Source of the DNA: Nitrospiraceae bacterium
Lineage (GTDB): Bacteria > Nitrospirota > Nitrospiria > Nitrospirales > Nitrospiraceae
Reading direction: 5' to 3'
NCBI GenBank assembly: GCA_014534095.1
Contig: JACVSD010000010.1
Location: forward strand, 1-29,417
DNA: 29,417 bases
Shown: positions 7,673-16,475 of the stretch, piece by piece
Numbering within the stretch: position 1 is the first letter of the stretch
How the letters are laid out: each line of letters begins with the position of its first letter
Position numbers and translations under genes: made by a program
Notes under the pieces: generated by a model
What the model was told of the DNA's origin: nothing
The model's input: only the letters and a program-made list of their open reading frames with translations
Database searches by the model: none

Positions 7673-9283
7673 TCACCGCTTTCCGTCATACCCACGGTCC
7701 CGCCAGCGCTCCAGGAGGTGAATGCGCTTCTGCAGCTGCTCGGCGGTCGCCTGATCGACCCGGCTTCCCGTACGGGCGATCAATTCCGCATTAAGCCGCC
7801 GATGATCCACGCCGCTCGCCCGCGCGACGCTCGCCACGAGCAGCCGGTGGAGATCCCGCAAATCCCGTTTTTGATCGTGCAAGGAAACCGTACTCTCGGC
7901 GGGAGTAGGCCCTCCGCCGTCCGTCCGGAGGTCTTCCTCACCAATGAGGAGATCGATGCGCGCCACCGCCTTGAGCGGCACGTATTCATTTACGGCGGGC
8001 GCCGTGACGCGACCAAAAAGATCGCGCTGACCGGCCGGCATGATGTCCTCCAGGACATGGTCTCGTTCAGCCTTGATCTGGCGCGCGTAGTGCACGAGGA
8101 CCGGATCCTTCGGCAGATAGAGCCAGGCCCGCTGCGGCTTCGGCACGTGATCCTGCATGCGAACGAAGCGGCCCACCACCTGACGAAAATACATTTCCGT
8201 CAGGACGTTCGTCCCGTACACGCCGACGCGTAAGCGCGGAATATCCACGCCTTCACTCACCATGTTGACGGCGACGAGCCACTGTTGCGTCTTATGCCTG
8301 GCAAAGTCGTCAATCGTGCGCGAGGCCGCCGGATCATCGGACACCGCCACCAACGCCTTGGTGCCGGTGAGTTTCGCGACCAGCTCCGCAATCCACCGTG
8401 CATGGTCTTGGTCCATGCCGACAATGAGCCCACCGGCGTCAGGTTGCTCCTGTTTGCGGAGGCGCGCCAACTGCGCATGCGCATCGGTAATGACCGGTCC
8501 CAGCCACGTCTCCTGGAGCAGGGCCGTCTTCAGTCGCTCACGCTGCCGGTCAAACGTCAGGCCGTCTTCGAAGGTGGCCTTGTGCTCCCGGCCTTCGGAG
8601 AGCCACGTCAATTCCCCTTCATAGCTTGGAAATACGATCGGCCGGCAGACGTGGTCGCGAATGGCGTCCGGATAGCCGTAGGCAAAATCGGCGCGGCTTT
8701 CCCCTTGCTCATAACGAATAAACGGAATGGGATTGTTGTCGGATCGAAAGGGTGTGCCTGACAGAATGAGACGAAAGACCGCAGAGTCAAATGCGGTGCG
8801 CAACGCTTTGCCCCAGTTCTTGCCATCTCCGGCATGATGGAGCTCGTCCAGAATCAACAGGGTCTTCCGACTCCGGCACGTACGTTGAAAAATCGAGGGC
8901 GCCAGACAAACCTGCTGATAGGTGACCACCGCGCCATGGTAATCCATGGCTTCCGTGCCCTGCTCATTGGTCAGCGTGGGATCGAGTTGCAGACCGATTT
9001 TGCCGGCCGCATCGGACCATTGGGTCCGCAGATGGTTGGTGGGACACACGACGAGGACCCGCGTGGCGCATCCATTCGTCAGGAACTCGTGCGCAACCCG
9101 CAAGGCAAACCGCGTCTTCCCGGCCGCCGGGGTGGCCATCGCTAGAAAATCCGAGTACTGACAACTAAGCACGGCGGCTAAGGCTCGGCGCTGCCAGTCA
9201 CGCAGAGGGGCGGTCCATGCGGGAAGCGTCTTCATCATGTACTGGACAAGCTGCGATGGATGCCCAAGGGCTATCCATGACAC
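7673..9283 (-). CDS. DEAD/DEAH-type superfamily 2 helicase (type III restriction Res-subunit-like)
   Basis: This 536-aa protein has a complete SF2 helicase core. A Q-like motif is at LRDWQRRAL (about 27-35). Walker A is TPAAGKT (51-57) and motif II is DELHH (146-150). Motif III is SGTPF (175-179). Motif V is near SEGVDIPRLRVGVYGTN, and motif VI is RQVVGRFVR. A C-terminal extension of about 130 residues contains helical, charged sequence without a nuclease motif I can see. It belongs with the ResIII/UvrB-like helicases used in restriction, defence and repair, but no methyltransferase or nuclease gene is adjacent, so its role is open. The start is uncertain: GTG at 9283 or ATG at 9238, neither with a strong Shine-Dalgarno sequence. 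Confidence 0.85.
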   Translation of the reverse strand: MSWIALGHPSQLVQYMMKTLPAWTAPLRDWQRRALAAVLSCQYSDFLAMATPAAGKTRFALRVAHEFLTNGCATRVLVVCPTNHLRTQWSDAAGKIGLQLDPTLTNEQGTEAMDYHGAVVTYQQVCLAPSIFQRTCRSRKTLLILDELHHAGDGKNWGKALRTAFDSAVFRLILSGTPFRSDNNPIPFIRYEQGESRADFAYGYPDAIRDHVCRPIVFPSYEGELTWLSEGREHKATFEDGLTFDRQRERLKTALLQETWLGPVITDAHAQLARLRKQEQPDAGGLIVGMDQDHARWIAELVAKLTGTKALVAVSDDPAASRTIDDFARHKTQQWLVAVNMVSEGVDIPRLRVGVYGTNVLTEMYFRQVVGRFVRMQDHVPKPQRAWLYLPKDPVLVHYARQIKAERDHVLEDIMPAGQRDLFGRVTAPAVNEYVPLKAVARIDLLIGEEDLRTDGGGPTPAESTVSLHDQKRDLRDLHRLLVASVARASGVDHRRLNAELIARTGSRVDQATAEQLQKRIHLLERWRDRGYDGKR

Positions 9284-9464
9284 GCGTCCATGAGCCTTGT
9301 CATGCGTTTCGGTTCACTCGGAAAGAACGAGAGGCAGGAGGAGCCCGACCATTCCCGACGGTTTGGCCTGGGTCATAACCTCACGGCACCCGACACGAGG
9401 GGGTCATTGTAGCCAAATATCCAAAAGGCGCAAGGGGGGGAACGATGAATTGAAGAGCCACCGT

Positions 9465-10391
9465 TCAGGCGACTGGGCCCAGATGTTCCGACCACTCACG
9501 GGCTAACAGTCCTCCGACATCGACCATGCGCCTGATCTCCGCCGGGGATAACGGCGCGAACGTCCGGGCGCGGTGCAGATTGTCGGCCAGTTCTTGGCGG
9601 GTCGCCATGCCGATCACCGCACAACCGACCTGCGGCTGAGTCAACGCATAGCGAAACGCCATGTCGAGATGCTGCGTGGGCATCAGGCAGTGGCTCAGGA
9701 CGTTGGGAGGAGCATCACGGGCCCCGCCGAAGACCTTCATCGCAATCAGACCGACATTGGCGCGAGCGGCCGCCGGCCATACCTGTTCTTCAAAATTGTA
9801 GGTGTGGCGATCTGCGAAGTTCACCGCGTTCAACAACACGTCGATCTCGAAGTGCCGCAGCGCTTCCAGGAACCTCGTGGGCCGGCTGTGTCCCGACAGT
9901 CCGACAAACCGCGTGAGCCCACGGGCCTTCGCGTGCATCAGCGCCGCATAAGTGCCCGACTTGCTGAAGACGCGGCGGGGATCCATCTTGTCGTCACCAA
10001 CACTATGCACGAAGACCAAATCGGCATAATCCGTTTGCAGTTCACGCAGGCTCCGTTCCAGCAGCCGCAACGCCCGCTCGCCGTCCGGCTCAAAACACTT
10101 GGTCACGAGAAAGACCTCGGACCGCACCTGCCGCAGCAGATAGCCCAATTGCACTTGCGCTTGGCCATACCCGGTTGATTCCGGCGCGGTGTCGAAATAG
10201 GTGATGCCCTCCCGAAAGGCGGATTCGTATAAACCCACCGCGTCCTTCAGCGGCAGACGCAAGCCCGCCGCGGCCGTCCCGAATCCGAGGATCGGCAGTT
10301 CCACTCCAGTCTTACCCAGCACGCGCGTCGGCATGCGGGGGGCGCTGTTTTGGACAAATCGAACCGGATGCCTGGGTGGCTTCCTGAACAT
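9465..10391 (-). CDS. Aldo/keto reductase family protein
   Basis: This 308-aa TIM-barrel oxidoreductase probably uses NADPH to reduce a carbonyl substrate. The catalytic tetrad can be placed as D67 (FDTAP), Y75 (GYG), K98 (LVTK) and H129 (VFVHS). The spacing between D67 and Y75 is longer than in classical members, placing it with the divergent AKR branch often found in bacteria. The start is the ATG at 10391, which follows a TATGGT -10-like element by exactly 6 bases, suggesting a leaderless mRNA; an in-frame ATG (residue 20) just before the usual family start is an alternative. The substrate is unknown. It is divergent from the EEP-family gene. Confidence 0.85.
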   Translation of the reverse strand: MFRKPPRHPVRFVQNSAPRMPTRVLGKTGVELPILGFGTAAAGLRLPLKDAVGLYESAFREGITYFDTAPESTGYGQAQVQLGYLLRQVRSEVFLVTKCFEPDGERALRLLERSLRELQTDYADLVFVHSVGDDKMDPRRVFSKSGTYAALMHAKARGLTRFVGLSGHSRPTRFLEALRHFEIDVLLNAVNFADRHTYNFEEQVWPAAARANVGLIAMKVFGGARDAPPNVLSHCLMPTQHLDMAFRYALTQPQVGCAVIGMATRQELADNLHRARTFAPLSPAEIRRMVDVGGLLAREWSEHLGPVA

Positions 10392-10397
10392 GTTCCG

Positions 10398-10403
10398 ACC
10401 ATA
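10398..10403 (-). promoter_or_regulatory. -10-like element 6 bases before the AKR start codon
   Basis: On the minus strand TATGGT is followed by 6 bases and then ATG at 10391. With normal -10 to start spacing, transcription would begin at or next to the A of the ATG, giving a leaderless mRNA. No Shine-Dalgarno sequence is present. Confidence 0.45.
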
Positions 10404-10501
10404 AGCGGTGGTTCGTACCTGAAGCCACTCGGAAGGCGCCTAGGATTCCGGCTCGGCCCTATCGTCTGGCCAGGGCCCCAGCTGTATAGCCGTACGCAGG
10501 C

Positions 10502-10510
10502 TGATACAAT
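10502..10510 (+). promoter_or_regulatory. Extended -10 element (TGaTACAAT) near the EEP gene start
   Basis: It matches the extended -10 consensus TGnTATAAT with one mismatch and ends 9 bases before the ATG at 10520. The leader would be about 2 bases. No Shine-Dalgarno sequence or good -35 is visible. Confidence 0.5.
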
Positions 10511-10519
10511 CGCCTGGCC

Positions 10520-11455
10520 ATGCCGACGATCGTCCCTCACTGGCTTTCGCTCGCCCTCTGCCTCGTCTTGGTTGCGGCTCATGACAGCACTGCCGTGGAG
10601 AACACCTCTTCACCGATCCGCCTCCTGACGTACAACGTGCTGCACGACGGCCCTTGGTCGGGCTTCTTCGACAACGGAACGCACCTTGAAGAGCGTCTCG
10701 ACATGACCATACGGGAGCTACAAATCCTTCGGCCGGATATCATCGCGCTCCAGGAAGCGTCCGACAGTCGGCGGCACGGTCATGTGGCGCATCGCATCGC
10801 GGACTCGCTCGGGTATCATGTCATCTTCGCGGCCGCCACCGAGCGGCTGTTTGGAATTCGTCCGCTGGATAAGCTGATTATGGGCCTCTTGGGCTTTAAG
10901 GAAGGATCCGCCATCCTCAGCCGTTACCCGATCGCCGACATGGGCGTCTATGACCTGCCTCGCTGCGCACGCCGATGGGATCCCCGCATCGTCCTCCGGG
11001 GCGGAATCGACACACCACAGGGACGGATCCAGATTTTCTCCGCCCATGCTGCCCGCGGCGACGACTGCCAATTGCAGCGCATCGGTGAACTGCTTGATGA
11101 ATGGAAACCGCAAGGCCCGGCCGTGCTGATGGGAGACCTCAACGCCACGGAGGATTCTCCATCGCTGATTGACTGGCGTGACCGCTATGGATTCATCGAC
11201 GCCTTTCGGGCGGGAAATCCTCACCTGCCCGGCTTTACGGTCTGGCAGCAGATACACAACCGCAACTCAACGGTCTCGCGGCGGGTGGACTATGTTTTCC
11301 TCGTACATGATTCGAAGCGGCCCATCCTGCTGCGCTCCAGCGGCCTGGTGCTGGACCGGCCCGGCCGTTTGCCCGATGAATCGGTCCTGTGGCCATCCGA
11401 CCACCGTGGCGTGTGGGCCGAGATAGACCTGCCACCGGGACGCGACGGATCCTGA
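10520..11455 (+). CDS. Exported endonuclease/exonuclease/phosphatase (EEP) family protein
   Basis: This 311-aa protein has an N-terminal hydrophobic signal (about residues 7-20) followed by a complete EEP fold. Metal and catalytic residues in order are N39 (LLTYNVL), E79 (ALQEA), H176 (FSAHAARG), D206 and N208 (MGDLNAT), and D294/H295 (PSDHRGV). The family includes DNase I-like nucleases, sphingomyelinases and inositol-phosphate phosphatases. The sequence does not fix the substrate, but the signal suggests action outside the cytoplasm on a phosphodiester or phosphomonoester. The start is supported by the TGaTACAAT element just upstream. It is followed by a separate membrane-protein gene with its own promoter. 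Confidence 0.85.
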   Translation: MPTIVPHWLSLALCLVLVAAHDSTAVENTSSPIRLLTYNVLHDGPWSGFFDNGTHLEERLDMTIRELQILRPDIIALQEASDSRRHGHVAHRIADSLGYHVIFAAATERLFGIRPLDKLIMGLLGFKEGSAILSRYPIADMGVYDLPRCARRWDPRIVLRGGIDTPQGRIQIFSAHAARGDDCQLQRIGELLDEWKPQGPAVLMGDLNATEDSPSLIDWRDRYGFIDAFRAGNPHLPGFTVWQQIHNRNSTVSRRVDYVFLVHDSKRPILLRSSGLVLDRPGRLPDESVLWPSDHRGVWAEIDLPPGRDGS

Positions 11456-11606
11456 CAGCCCGGTTCTGAACGACTGCGGTCCGTGTCAGAGCGTGCACGC
11501 GTCATGTCAATACGAGTCATCTGTTTTGCCGGCTTGTACGGCGATCTGGTGAGCGATGGCCGTTCGTGACGAAGGCTGTTCATTGGCTTGCTGCTGCGGG
11601 AAGACC

Positions 11607-11615
11607 TGCTATACT
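11607..11615 (+). promoter_or_regulatory. Extended -10 element (TGcTATACT)
   Basis: It is identical over nine bases to the element at 966-974. The predicted start near 11622 leaves a short leader before the ATG at 11634 or 11646. Confidence 0.45.
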
Positions 11616-11645
11616 CGCCACAACCAGCCATGTATGGGAATCACG

Positions 11646-12416
11646 ATGAGTAACTGGATCGCTTACGCAGGTGCGGTGCTGACGGGTCTTGTGCCACCGC
11701 TCGTGATGTATCTGATCGGTGCGCAGAAAAAAGTCCTGGGCTACGCCATCCTCAAAAATGAGCCGTTGATCAACCTGCAACATCCCGATATCGACGGACG
11801 TGTGGCCGTCAGCATAGATGGGAAGCCGGTCAACCGTTGCCGAATTATGGAAGTCGAAATTCTGAACATGGGCATGAAGGACATCGAGTCTCAACCAGTC
11901 CATGTCACATTCCCAGCCGGTTCGACGATCCTCCATTCGCACTGCTGGTCACGGACGTTGGCGCTCGGGCCTAAGATCGAGGCTCTTGAGCATGATTCCT
12001 ATGCGGTCAGCATCCCTCTTATGAACCCCGGCGATAAACTGGTGATCCGGTTCTTATTAGCGAACAACGATGACGGCCGGGTCCTCATCGGCGCGAAAGG
12101 CCCTGGTCTACGATTTAAACGTTTTGACCCGCGGACCTTCGTATCACCGGTGGTCAATCGCAGCCTTCTCGTCATGAGCACAGGCGTGTTCGTGTGGATT
12201 GTGTGGGCCTGCATCGGCAATGACCGGTTTATGTCGCGACCCGTCTGGGATAAGACGATCACCGTCATCCTCGTCGCAGCGTTTCTCGCTGTGCCTTCCG
12301 CGATCCTGATGTACCAGGGAGCGATTCCCTTACTGAAGAAGGCTCTGCGCTGGAAACGGGCTCACGCGCAGACAACTGAGCAGCCGTCCTTCCATTCGGA
12401 ACATGCGTCTCCCTGA
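11646..12416 (+). CDS. Membrane protein with a soluble beta-rich domain, unknown function
   Basis: This 256-aa protein (from the ATG at 11646; ATG at 11634 is also possible) has one N-terminal transmembrane segment (about residues 3-24). A soluble domain of about 140 residues follows, with beta-strand patterns and a region like extracellular or periplasmic Ig-type modules (VEILNMGMKDIESQPVHVTFPAG). Two C-terminal transmembrane segments come next (about 178-196 and 208-228), then a basic tail. I recognise no named family. The longer reading frame starting at 11556 would begin upstream of the extended -10 element and is unlikely. The gene is convergent with the topoisomerase VI genes. Confidence 0.6.
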   Translation: MSNWIAYAGAVLTGLVPPLVMYLIGAQKKVLGYAILKNEPLINLQHPDIDGRVAVSIDGKPVNRCRIMEVEILNMGMKDIESQPVHVTFPAGSTILHSHCWSRTLALGPKIEALEHDSYAVSIPLMNPGDKLVIRFLLANNDDGRVLIGAKGPGLRFKRFDPRTFVSPVVNRSLLVMSTGVFVWIVWACIGNDRFMSRPVWDKTITVILVAAFLAVPSAILMYQGAIPLLKKALRWKRAHAQTTEQPSFHSEHASP

Positions 12417-12468
12417 CGGTCGCCGCATTCCGTAGCCGACCGCCGCAATGCTCTGCTCTCGTCGTCGC

Positions 12469-13572
12469 TCAGTCCAGCCAATCGCGCTCCTCGAGCTTTC
12501 TGGGCAGGTACTTCTTGGTGAGGTATTGGAAGTCCTTGTTCGCAAGGGCGTCCAGTTCGAACTTTAAGCCGCTAGTGAGCATCCGGCGGATCTCCGCTTG
12601 CCAGGCCGGTTTCTGGAACCATTGATAGTTCATCAGTTCTTTGGCCCGCGCGATGTCCTTCTCATTCAATTTAATGCCGACGTTGCGGGGCAGCTCATAC
12701 CGCTCCGGATCGGCGCTGGAGAGCCCCATGAACTTAGCTTTGGGAATGGCCATCCGCTGGCTCTCAAAGGCGAGATTGATGGAGCCCTGTTTGATCACCG
12801 AGTAAATGTAGTACCCCCACGGGTCGTTATCCACGAGCACGTACACGGGCAGACGATGTTCTTCATGCAGTCGCCGAGCCAGACGACGGACCCCGCGCGG
12901 GGGTTGTCCGTTCCCCGTGAGGAGCACGCAATTGTACCGCCGCCAGAACTTATCCTCGGATAGCCGGTTCCATTGCGTCCCCTTTTCCACAAGCAACACG
13001 AAGTCAGCCGTGCAGCGACGGATCTCGAGATACTCCGGCTCGACGATCGAGGGGACGGAATAGCCGCCTTTGCCCAATTTGGCACAATCTACGCGATCGC
13101 CATCGTCCCCGAAGACGACCGGGCCCACGATGCTTCCGCTGTTCTCCGCGCGCACGTGCAGTTCTTCCCGGAGGGCTCCGAGCGACACTTCGAGGTCTTC
13201 GATGACCGGATCCGATTCATCTTGAGTGTCGAATGTATTCTCGTGGGAGTCTTGAATAGTATGCTTCGTCCGATAATAGATTTCGCGCAACGAGGTGGTC
13301 AGATCGGCCCGCTGTAATTCGGACAACGCATCGGCCACGAGCATCGTCTGCATAAACTTCTTCGCCATGCCGACGTTGAAGAACGACCGTGCCTGTTGTT
13401 TGGCCCCCATTTCGATCAGCCCTTTGCGCTCGTTGAAGACGACGTTGGAAAGCGCGCGGATCGGAATGGACAACGTCGGATCTTTCGAACGCTCAGCGGC
13501 GTGAATGACCACATCGGCCAGGCCGATCAGTTTTCTTTCCACCGCAGTGGTCTTCTTTTGTTTCGTCGGCAT
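12469..13572 (-). CDS. top6A: DNA topoisomerase VI subunit A (Spo11/TopoVIA-like)
   Basis: This 367-aa protein is the DNA-cleaving subunit of type IIB topoisomerase, which makes a transient double-strand break with 5' tyrosyl links and passes a second duplex through it, relaxing supercoils and decatenating DNA. The active-site Tyr100 lies in LREIYYRTKH in the winged-helix (CAP-like) domain. The Toprim domain carries E196 (LLVEKGT) and the D248-x-D250 pair (YVLVDNDPWGYYIY), which bind Mg2+. The length fits the archaeal homologues. The ATG at 13572 was chosen over an extension to 13692, since the extension would overlap the end of the B subunit; it begins 7 bases after that stop. The pair is expected to form an A2B2 heterotetramer. 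Confidence 0.95.
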   Translation of the reverse strand: MPTKQKKTTAVERKLIGLADVVIHAAERSKDPTLSIPIRALSNVVFNERKGLIEMGAKQQARSFFNVGMAKKFMQTMLVADALSELQRADLTTSLREIYYRTKHTIQDSHENTFDTQDESDPVIEDLEVSLGALREELHVRAENSGSIVGPVVFGDDGDRVDCAKLGKGGYSVPSIVEPEYLEIRRCTADFVLLVEKGTQWNRLSEDKFWRRYNCVLLTGNGQPPRGVRRLARRLHEEHRLPVYVLVDNDPWGYYIYSVIKQGSINLAFESQRMAIPKAKFMGLSSADPERYELPRNVGIKLNEKDIARAKELMNYQWFQKPAWQAEIRRMLTSGLKFELDALANKDFQYLTKKYLPRKLEERDWLD

Positions 13573-13579
13573 AGAAATC

Positions 13580-15682
13580 CTATTTCCTGGCTCCTGTGAC
13601 ACGCTTGCTTGCTCTATTCCGTTTCGATGATTGGTCGGCTTTAACCATTTGACGTTTTGACCTCGTCGGGACAGTGCCGGCCCGGGTCGCACGCCCAGCG
13701 CGATCGCCGACGCGTCCCCTCGTCTGGCGACTCGTTCCCGCTGGGGCGTCCTTCATCCCAACCGGTGATGACGATGACGGGGCGTCCGCGGATAAGGGGA
13801 CATCAGCCGGCTCCGCTCCGCCGGAGGATCCCTCCTGCCGGTCCGCGAGGCTCACCTCCCCTTCCACTCCTTCCGGCGTGACGATAATGGAATGAGGCAG
13901 GCCTTCCGGCCCGGCCCCGGTCTTGCCCAACGCTTCATCCGTCTTGAGCCCGCCGGTGCGCGAACTGGCGATCTTCTGCAACTGCAATTTCAGCCGGTCG
14001 GTCGGCAGCTTCCCGCCCTTCAACCGATTGCACGCCTCGACGACTTCCTCGATGTAGAGTTCGAAAATATTCCGGCGCCGGAACTCGCTCGCCGCACGAT
14101 CCCGCCGACGAAGAAACAAGCCGAGTCGCCGGCCGCATTCGCGCAGCGCCAGGGTAATCTCTTTTTGAATCTCATCGTAGTCGGCAATCGCCTCCTTCGA
14201 TTCGCTGGTGAACGGCACCCAGACAGAGGCCATATGGACGAAAATCACCATCGGGCCGGCCGGCAACGCGCCGCGTGACTGCGGCACACCGTAGTGCTTC
14301 CAGGTGGTACTGAGGACCGCTTTGAACGTCGCGCAGGCCGACTGCTGGTAGAGCAACGGCACCCGATTCGCGTATCGGATCACACGCGCCAACTCGGTCC
14401 CTTCGTCATCTCCTTCGCCTTCCGCCTTCGGCAGTTGCGCCTGCTTGGGCTTGGCTTCGTCTTCCGGCCGGTGCCCGAAGGCCAGCCCGGCTTCGATGGC
14501 GAAGGGGTTACCGCGGTATACGGCCGGAGGCCGGCTGACAGCCGTGTAGAACTCCCCTTTAATCTGCTTGTACAGCCCCGCGAGGATCGCCTTTTCACCG
14601 ATCGGCGAAATGCAATTGGTCGGCGGCGCCATGATCTTCGTCTGTTGTATCGTCTGATACAAGGTCTCGGCGGCGTGGCCCTTGAGCCCATGCGGCTTGA
14701 GCGTCGGCGACACGTGAGCGGCCCGGCACATCTCATCGGCCATTTGCGGGGACACCCGGCAGAAATCGCTCGACAGAAAGCCGGACAGCGTGGTGCTTCG
14801 CGTATCCTGAAGCATCTTGAGCCACATGCCGAACTCGATCCCGTAGGGATGCGGCTTGATCTCACGGGGCTCAGGCGGCAGTTCATGATACGTGCGCGGA
14901 AACTCCTTCGTCTCCCCGTCCGGCGATTGGTAGATCAACCGCACATGCGGATTGGCGATGGAGGTCTGTTCCAGGTACTCATCGACGGAGGCCCGGCCCT
15001 TCTGGTAACGACCCTCGACCTCAATGGACACCTGCGTGCCGCGCGGTTCGTCCCACTCGATTTGCTTGTTCTCGTGGACGAGCGGCTCGTTCTTTTTCGT
15101 ATCGATCTGGACTTCGAAGTAATGTGCCGCCGCCTTCGGTCCGGTCCGTGAAATGATCTTGACCGGTTTGCCGGTGGTCAGCTGTCCATACATGCCGGCG
15201 GCGGAAATACCGATCCCTTGCTGGCCGCGGCTCATCCGCAGACGATGGAACTTGGAGCCGTACAGCAGCTTCGCGAAGATGCGAGGAATATGTTGCCGTA
15301 CGATTCCAGGGCCGTTGTCCCTCACCGTGACGCGGAACCGGGTTGCCTGGCTGGCCGGCGGGGTCATGCCTCCCGCCGAAACCACTTCCAGTCGTACCGT
15401 GACGTCCGGAAGAATACCGGCTTCTTCGCTGGCGTCCAGTGCATTATCCACCGCTTCTTTCACGCAGGTGAGCAAGGCCTTCCGGGGGTTGTCGAAACCC
15501 AGTAGATGCCGATTCTTTGTGAAGAACTCCGAGACCGAAATCTCGCGCTGGCGGGCGCCCATTTCCACGGCGGTGACACCCGGCATCGGCCGGGCGGCGG
15601 CTTTTCTTTGAACAGGGGTCTCGGGGACGGGCACGGATGCTGCGGTGATCGATGCAGGCACAGGGGCAGTCTTTTTCCTCAT
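13580..15682 (-). CDS. top6B: DNA topoisomerase VI subunit B (GHKL ATPase)
   Basis: This 700-aa ATPase subunit drives strand passage for the A subunit. The GHKL Bergerat fold shows E76 and N80 (VKEAVDNALDAS), D122-x-G124-x-G126 (RDNGPGI) and the glycine-rich lid at 153-160 (GQQGIGIS). A helix-two-turn-helix and transducer region follow, with the nucleotide-sensing Lys496 in FTSESKEAIA. Compared with a typical archaeal subunit it has an N-terminal Ala/Pro-rich extension of about 40 residues, an acidic insertion around 405-430, and a C-terminal tail of about 100 residues that is Ser/Pro-rich and then strongly Arg/Lys-rich, perhaps for DNA contact. The ATG at 15682 follows GAGAGG. It is co-directional with the A gene, 7 bases apart. 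Confidence 0.95.
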   Translation of the reverse strand: MRKKTAPVPASITAASVPVPETPVQRKAAARPMPGVTAVEMGARQREISVSEFFTKNRHLLGFDNPRKALLTCVKEAVDNALDASEEAGILPDVTVRLEVVSAGGMTPPASQATRFRVTVRDNGPGIVRQHIPRIFAKLLYGSKFHRLRMSRGQQGIGISAAGMYGQLTTGKPVKIISRTGPKAAAHYFEVQIDTKKNEPLVHENKQIEWDEPRGTQVSIEVEGRYQKGRASVDEYLEQTSIANPHVRLIYQSPDGETKEFPRTYHELPPEPREIKPHPYGIEFGMWLKMLQDTRSTTLSGFLSSDFCRVSPQMADEMCRAAHVSPTLKPHGLKGHAAETLYQTIQQTKIMAPPTNCISPIGEKAILAGLYKQIKGEFYTAVSRPPAVYRGNPFAIEAGLAFGHRPEDEAKPKQAQLPKAEGEGDDEGTELARVIRYANRVPLLYQQSACATFKAVLSTTWKHYGVPQSRGALPAGPMVIFVHMASVWVPFTSESKEAIADYDEIQKEITLALRECGRRLGLFLRRRDRAASEFRRRNIFELYIEEVVEACNRLKGGKLPTDRLKLQLQKIASSRTGGLKTDEALGKTGAGPEGLPHSIIVTPEGVEGEVSLADRQEGSSGGAEPADVPLSADAPSSSSPVGMKDAPAGTSRQTRGRVGDRAGRATRAGTVPTRSKRQMVKADQSSKRNRASKRVTGARK

Positions 15683-15774
15683 TCAGCCTCTCATACTGTG
15701 GTGGCGGGGCTGGTGGTATCACAAATCAGAGCGGCAGGCAACGCTTCAGGCGGACGATGGGGCCGGGGCCGAGA

Positions 15775-16080
15775 TCAGACGACAGTCCGGACGCCTTCCG
15801 TGCGGCATCCCGTGAGAGAGAGGGTCACCGGCGCCGAGCCGGCCGCCTTGAGCTTGTCGCTCAGGCCCGCAGTGACGAGGGCCTGGTGCAAGCCCTCAGC
15901 CGTATGCGCCTGGAGAAAGTCGATGCCCAGGACGGCATAGTGCAACGGCCGGCCGCTCGGAGCATCCACGCGAAAGACCTGCGCACGGCTTGCCCCTTCC
16001 AGGAAGTCGGCGATGAAGTGTTTCGGAAATTGCTCTTGCAGGTACTGGCGAATCACATCGCATTGCTCGCTCGTATTCAC
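15775..16080 (-). CDS. Small conserved hypothetical protein upstream of topoisomerase VI
   Basis: This 101-aa protein, starting at a GTG at 16080 with AGGAGA at good spacing, has a helix (CDVIRQYLQEQFPKHFIADFLEG), then strands around RAQVFRVDAPSGRPLHYAVLGIDFL, a helix (TAEGLHQALVTAGLSDKLKAAG) and a final strand. I recognise no family. It ends 92 bases before the topoisomerase VI B gene on the same strand and may be co-transcribed, but nothing else links the two functionally. Confidence 0.6.
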   Translation of the reverse strand: MNTSEQCDVIRQYLQEQFPKHFIADFLEGASRAQVFRVDAPSGRPLHYAVLGIDFLQAHTAEGLHQALVTAGLSDKLKAAGSAPVTLSLTGCRTEGVRTVV

Positions 16081-16475
16081 GAACTGCTCTCCTCTGCCGG
16101 TTGGGACAATGGACCGTTGGGCCGTCAGGCTAGGCCGGGTATGGTGAAGCTGTCAAGCAGGCAATAGAATCGGCACGCCAAGAGGAAAAAGGTGGGAGGA
16201 GCACGCACCTACCGAGGAGTAGTAGGTACGGCGGAGATCTCGGGAGGAGTTCAGGCTTCCCAGTGCGTTGCTGGGCATGCACACCGTCCTCGGCGCTCGA
16301 TCCCCTAATGAGCCATATTCCCTCGGGGCGTTAACTCCCCCCACCCGGTCAACATATGCCCGAGATGGTGATCAGTCAAGACAACGGCCGACTCTTTTGA
16401 GAATTTTAATTTCGAAGAATTCTCCGGAGCCGGCGGGCATATTGAATCACCGTGCCGGGTATATCAACGCCGCCA
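16081..16475. other. Intergenic region without a supported gene
   Basis: Nothing here looks like a real coding sequence. Two small inverted repeats are visible: ACCTAC/GTAGGT at 16207-16227 (9-nt loop) and GAGAATT/AATTCTC at 16399-16424 (12-nt loop). The second lies in the only AT-rich patch. Neither is followed by a T-run. They lie between the small minus-strand gene at 16080 and the end of the SRPBCC gene. Confidence 0.45.

Noticed and set aside
16399..16424. GAGAATT/AATTCTC inverted repeat as a terminator for the SRPBCC gene
   Set aside because: The stem is weak, the loop is 12 bases, and no T-run follows on the minus strand.
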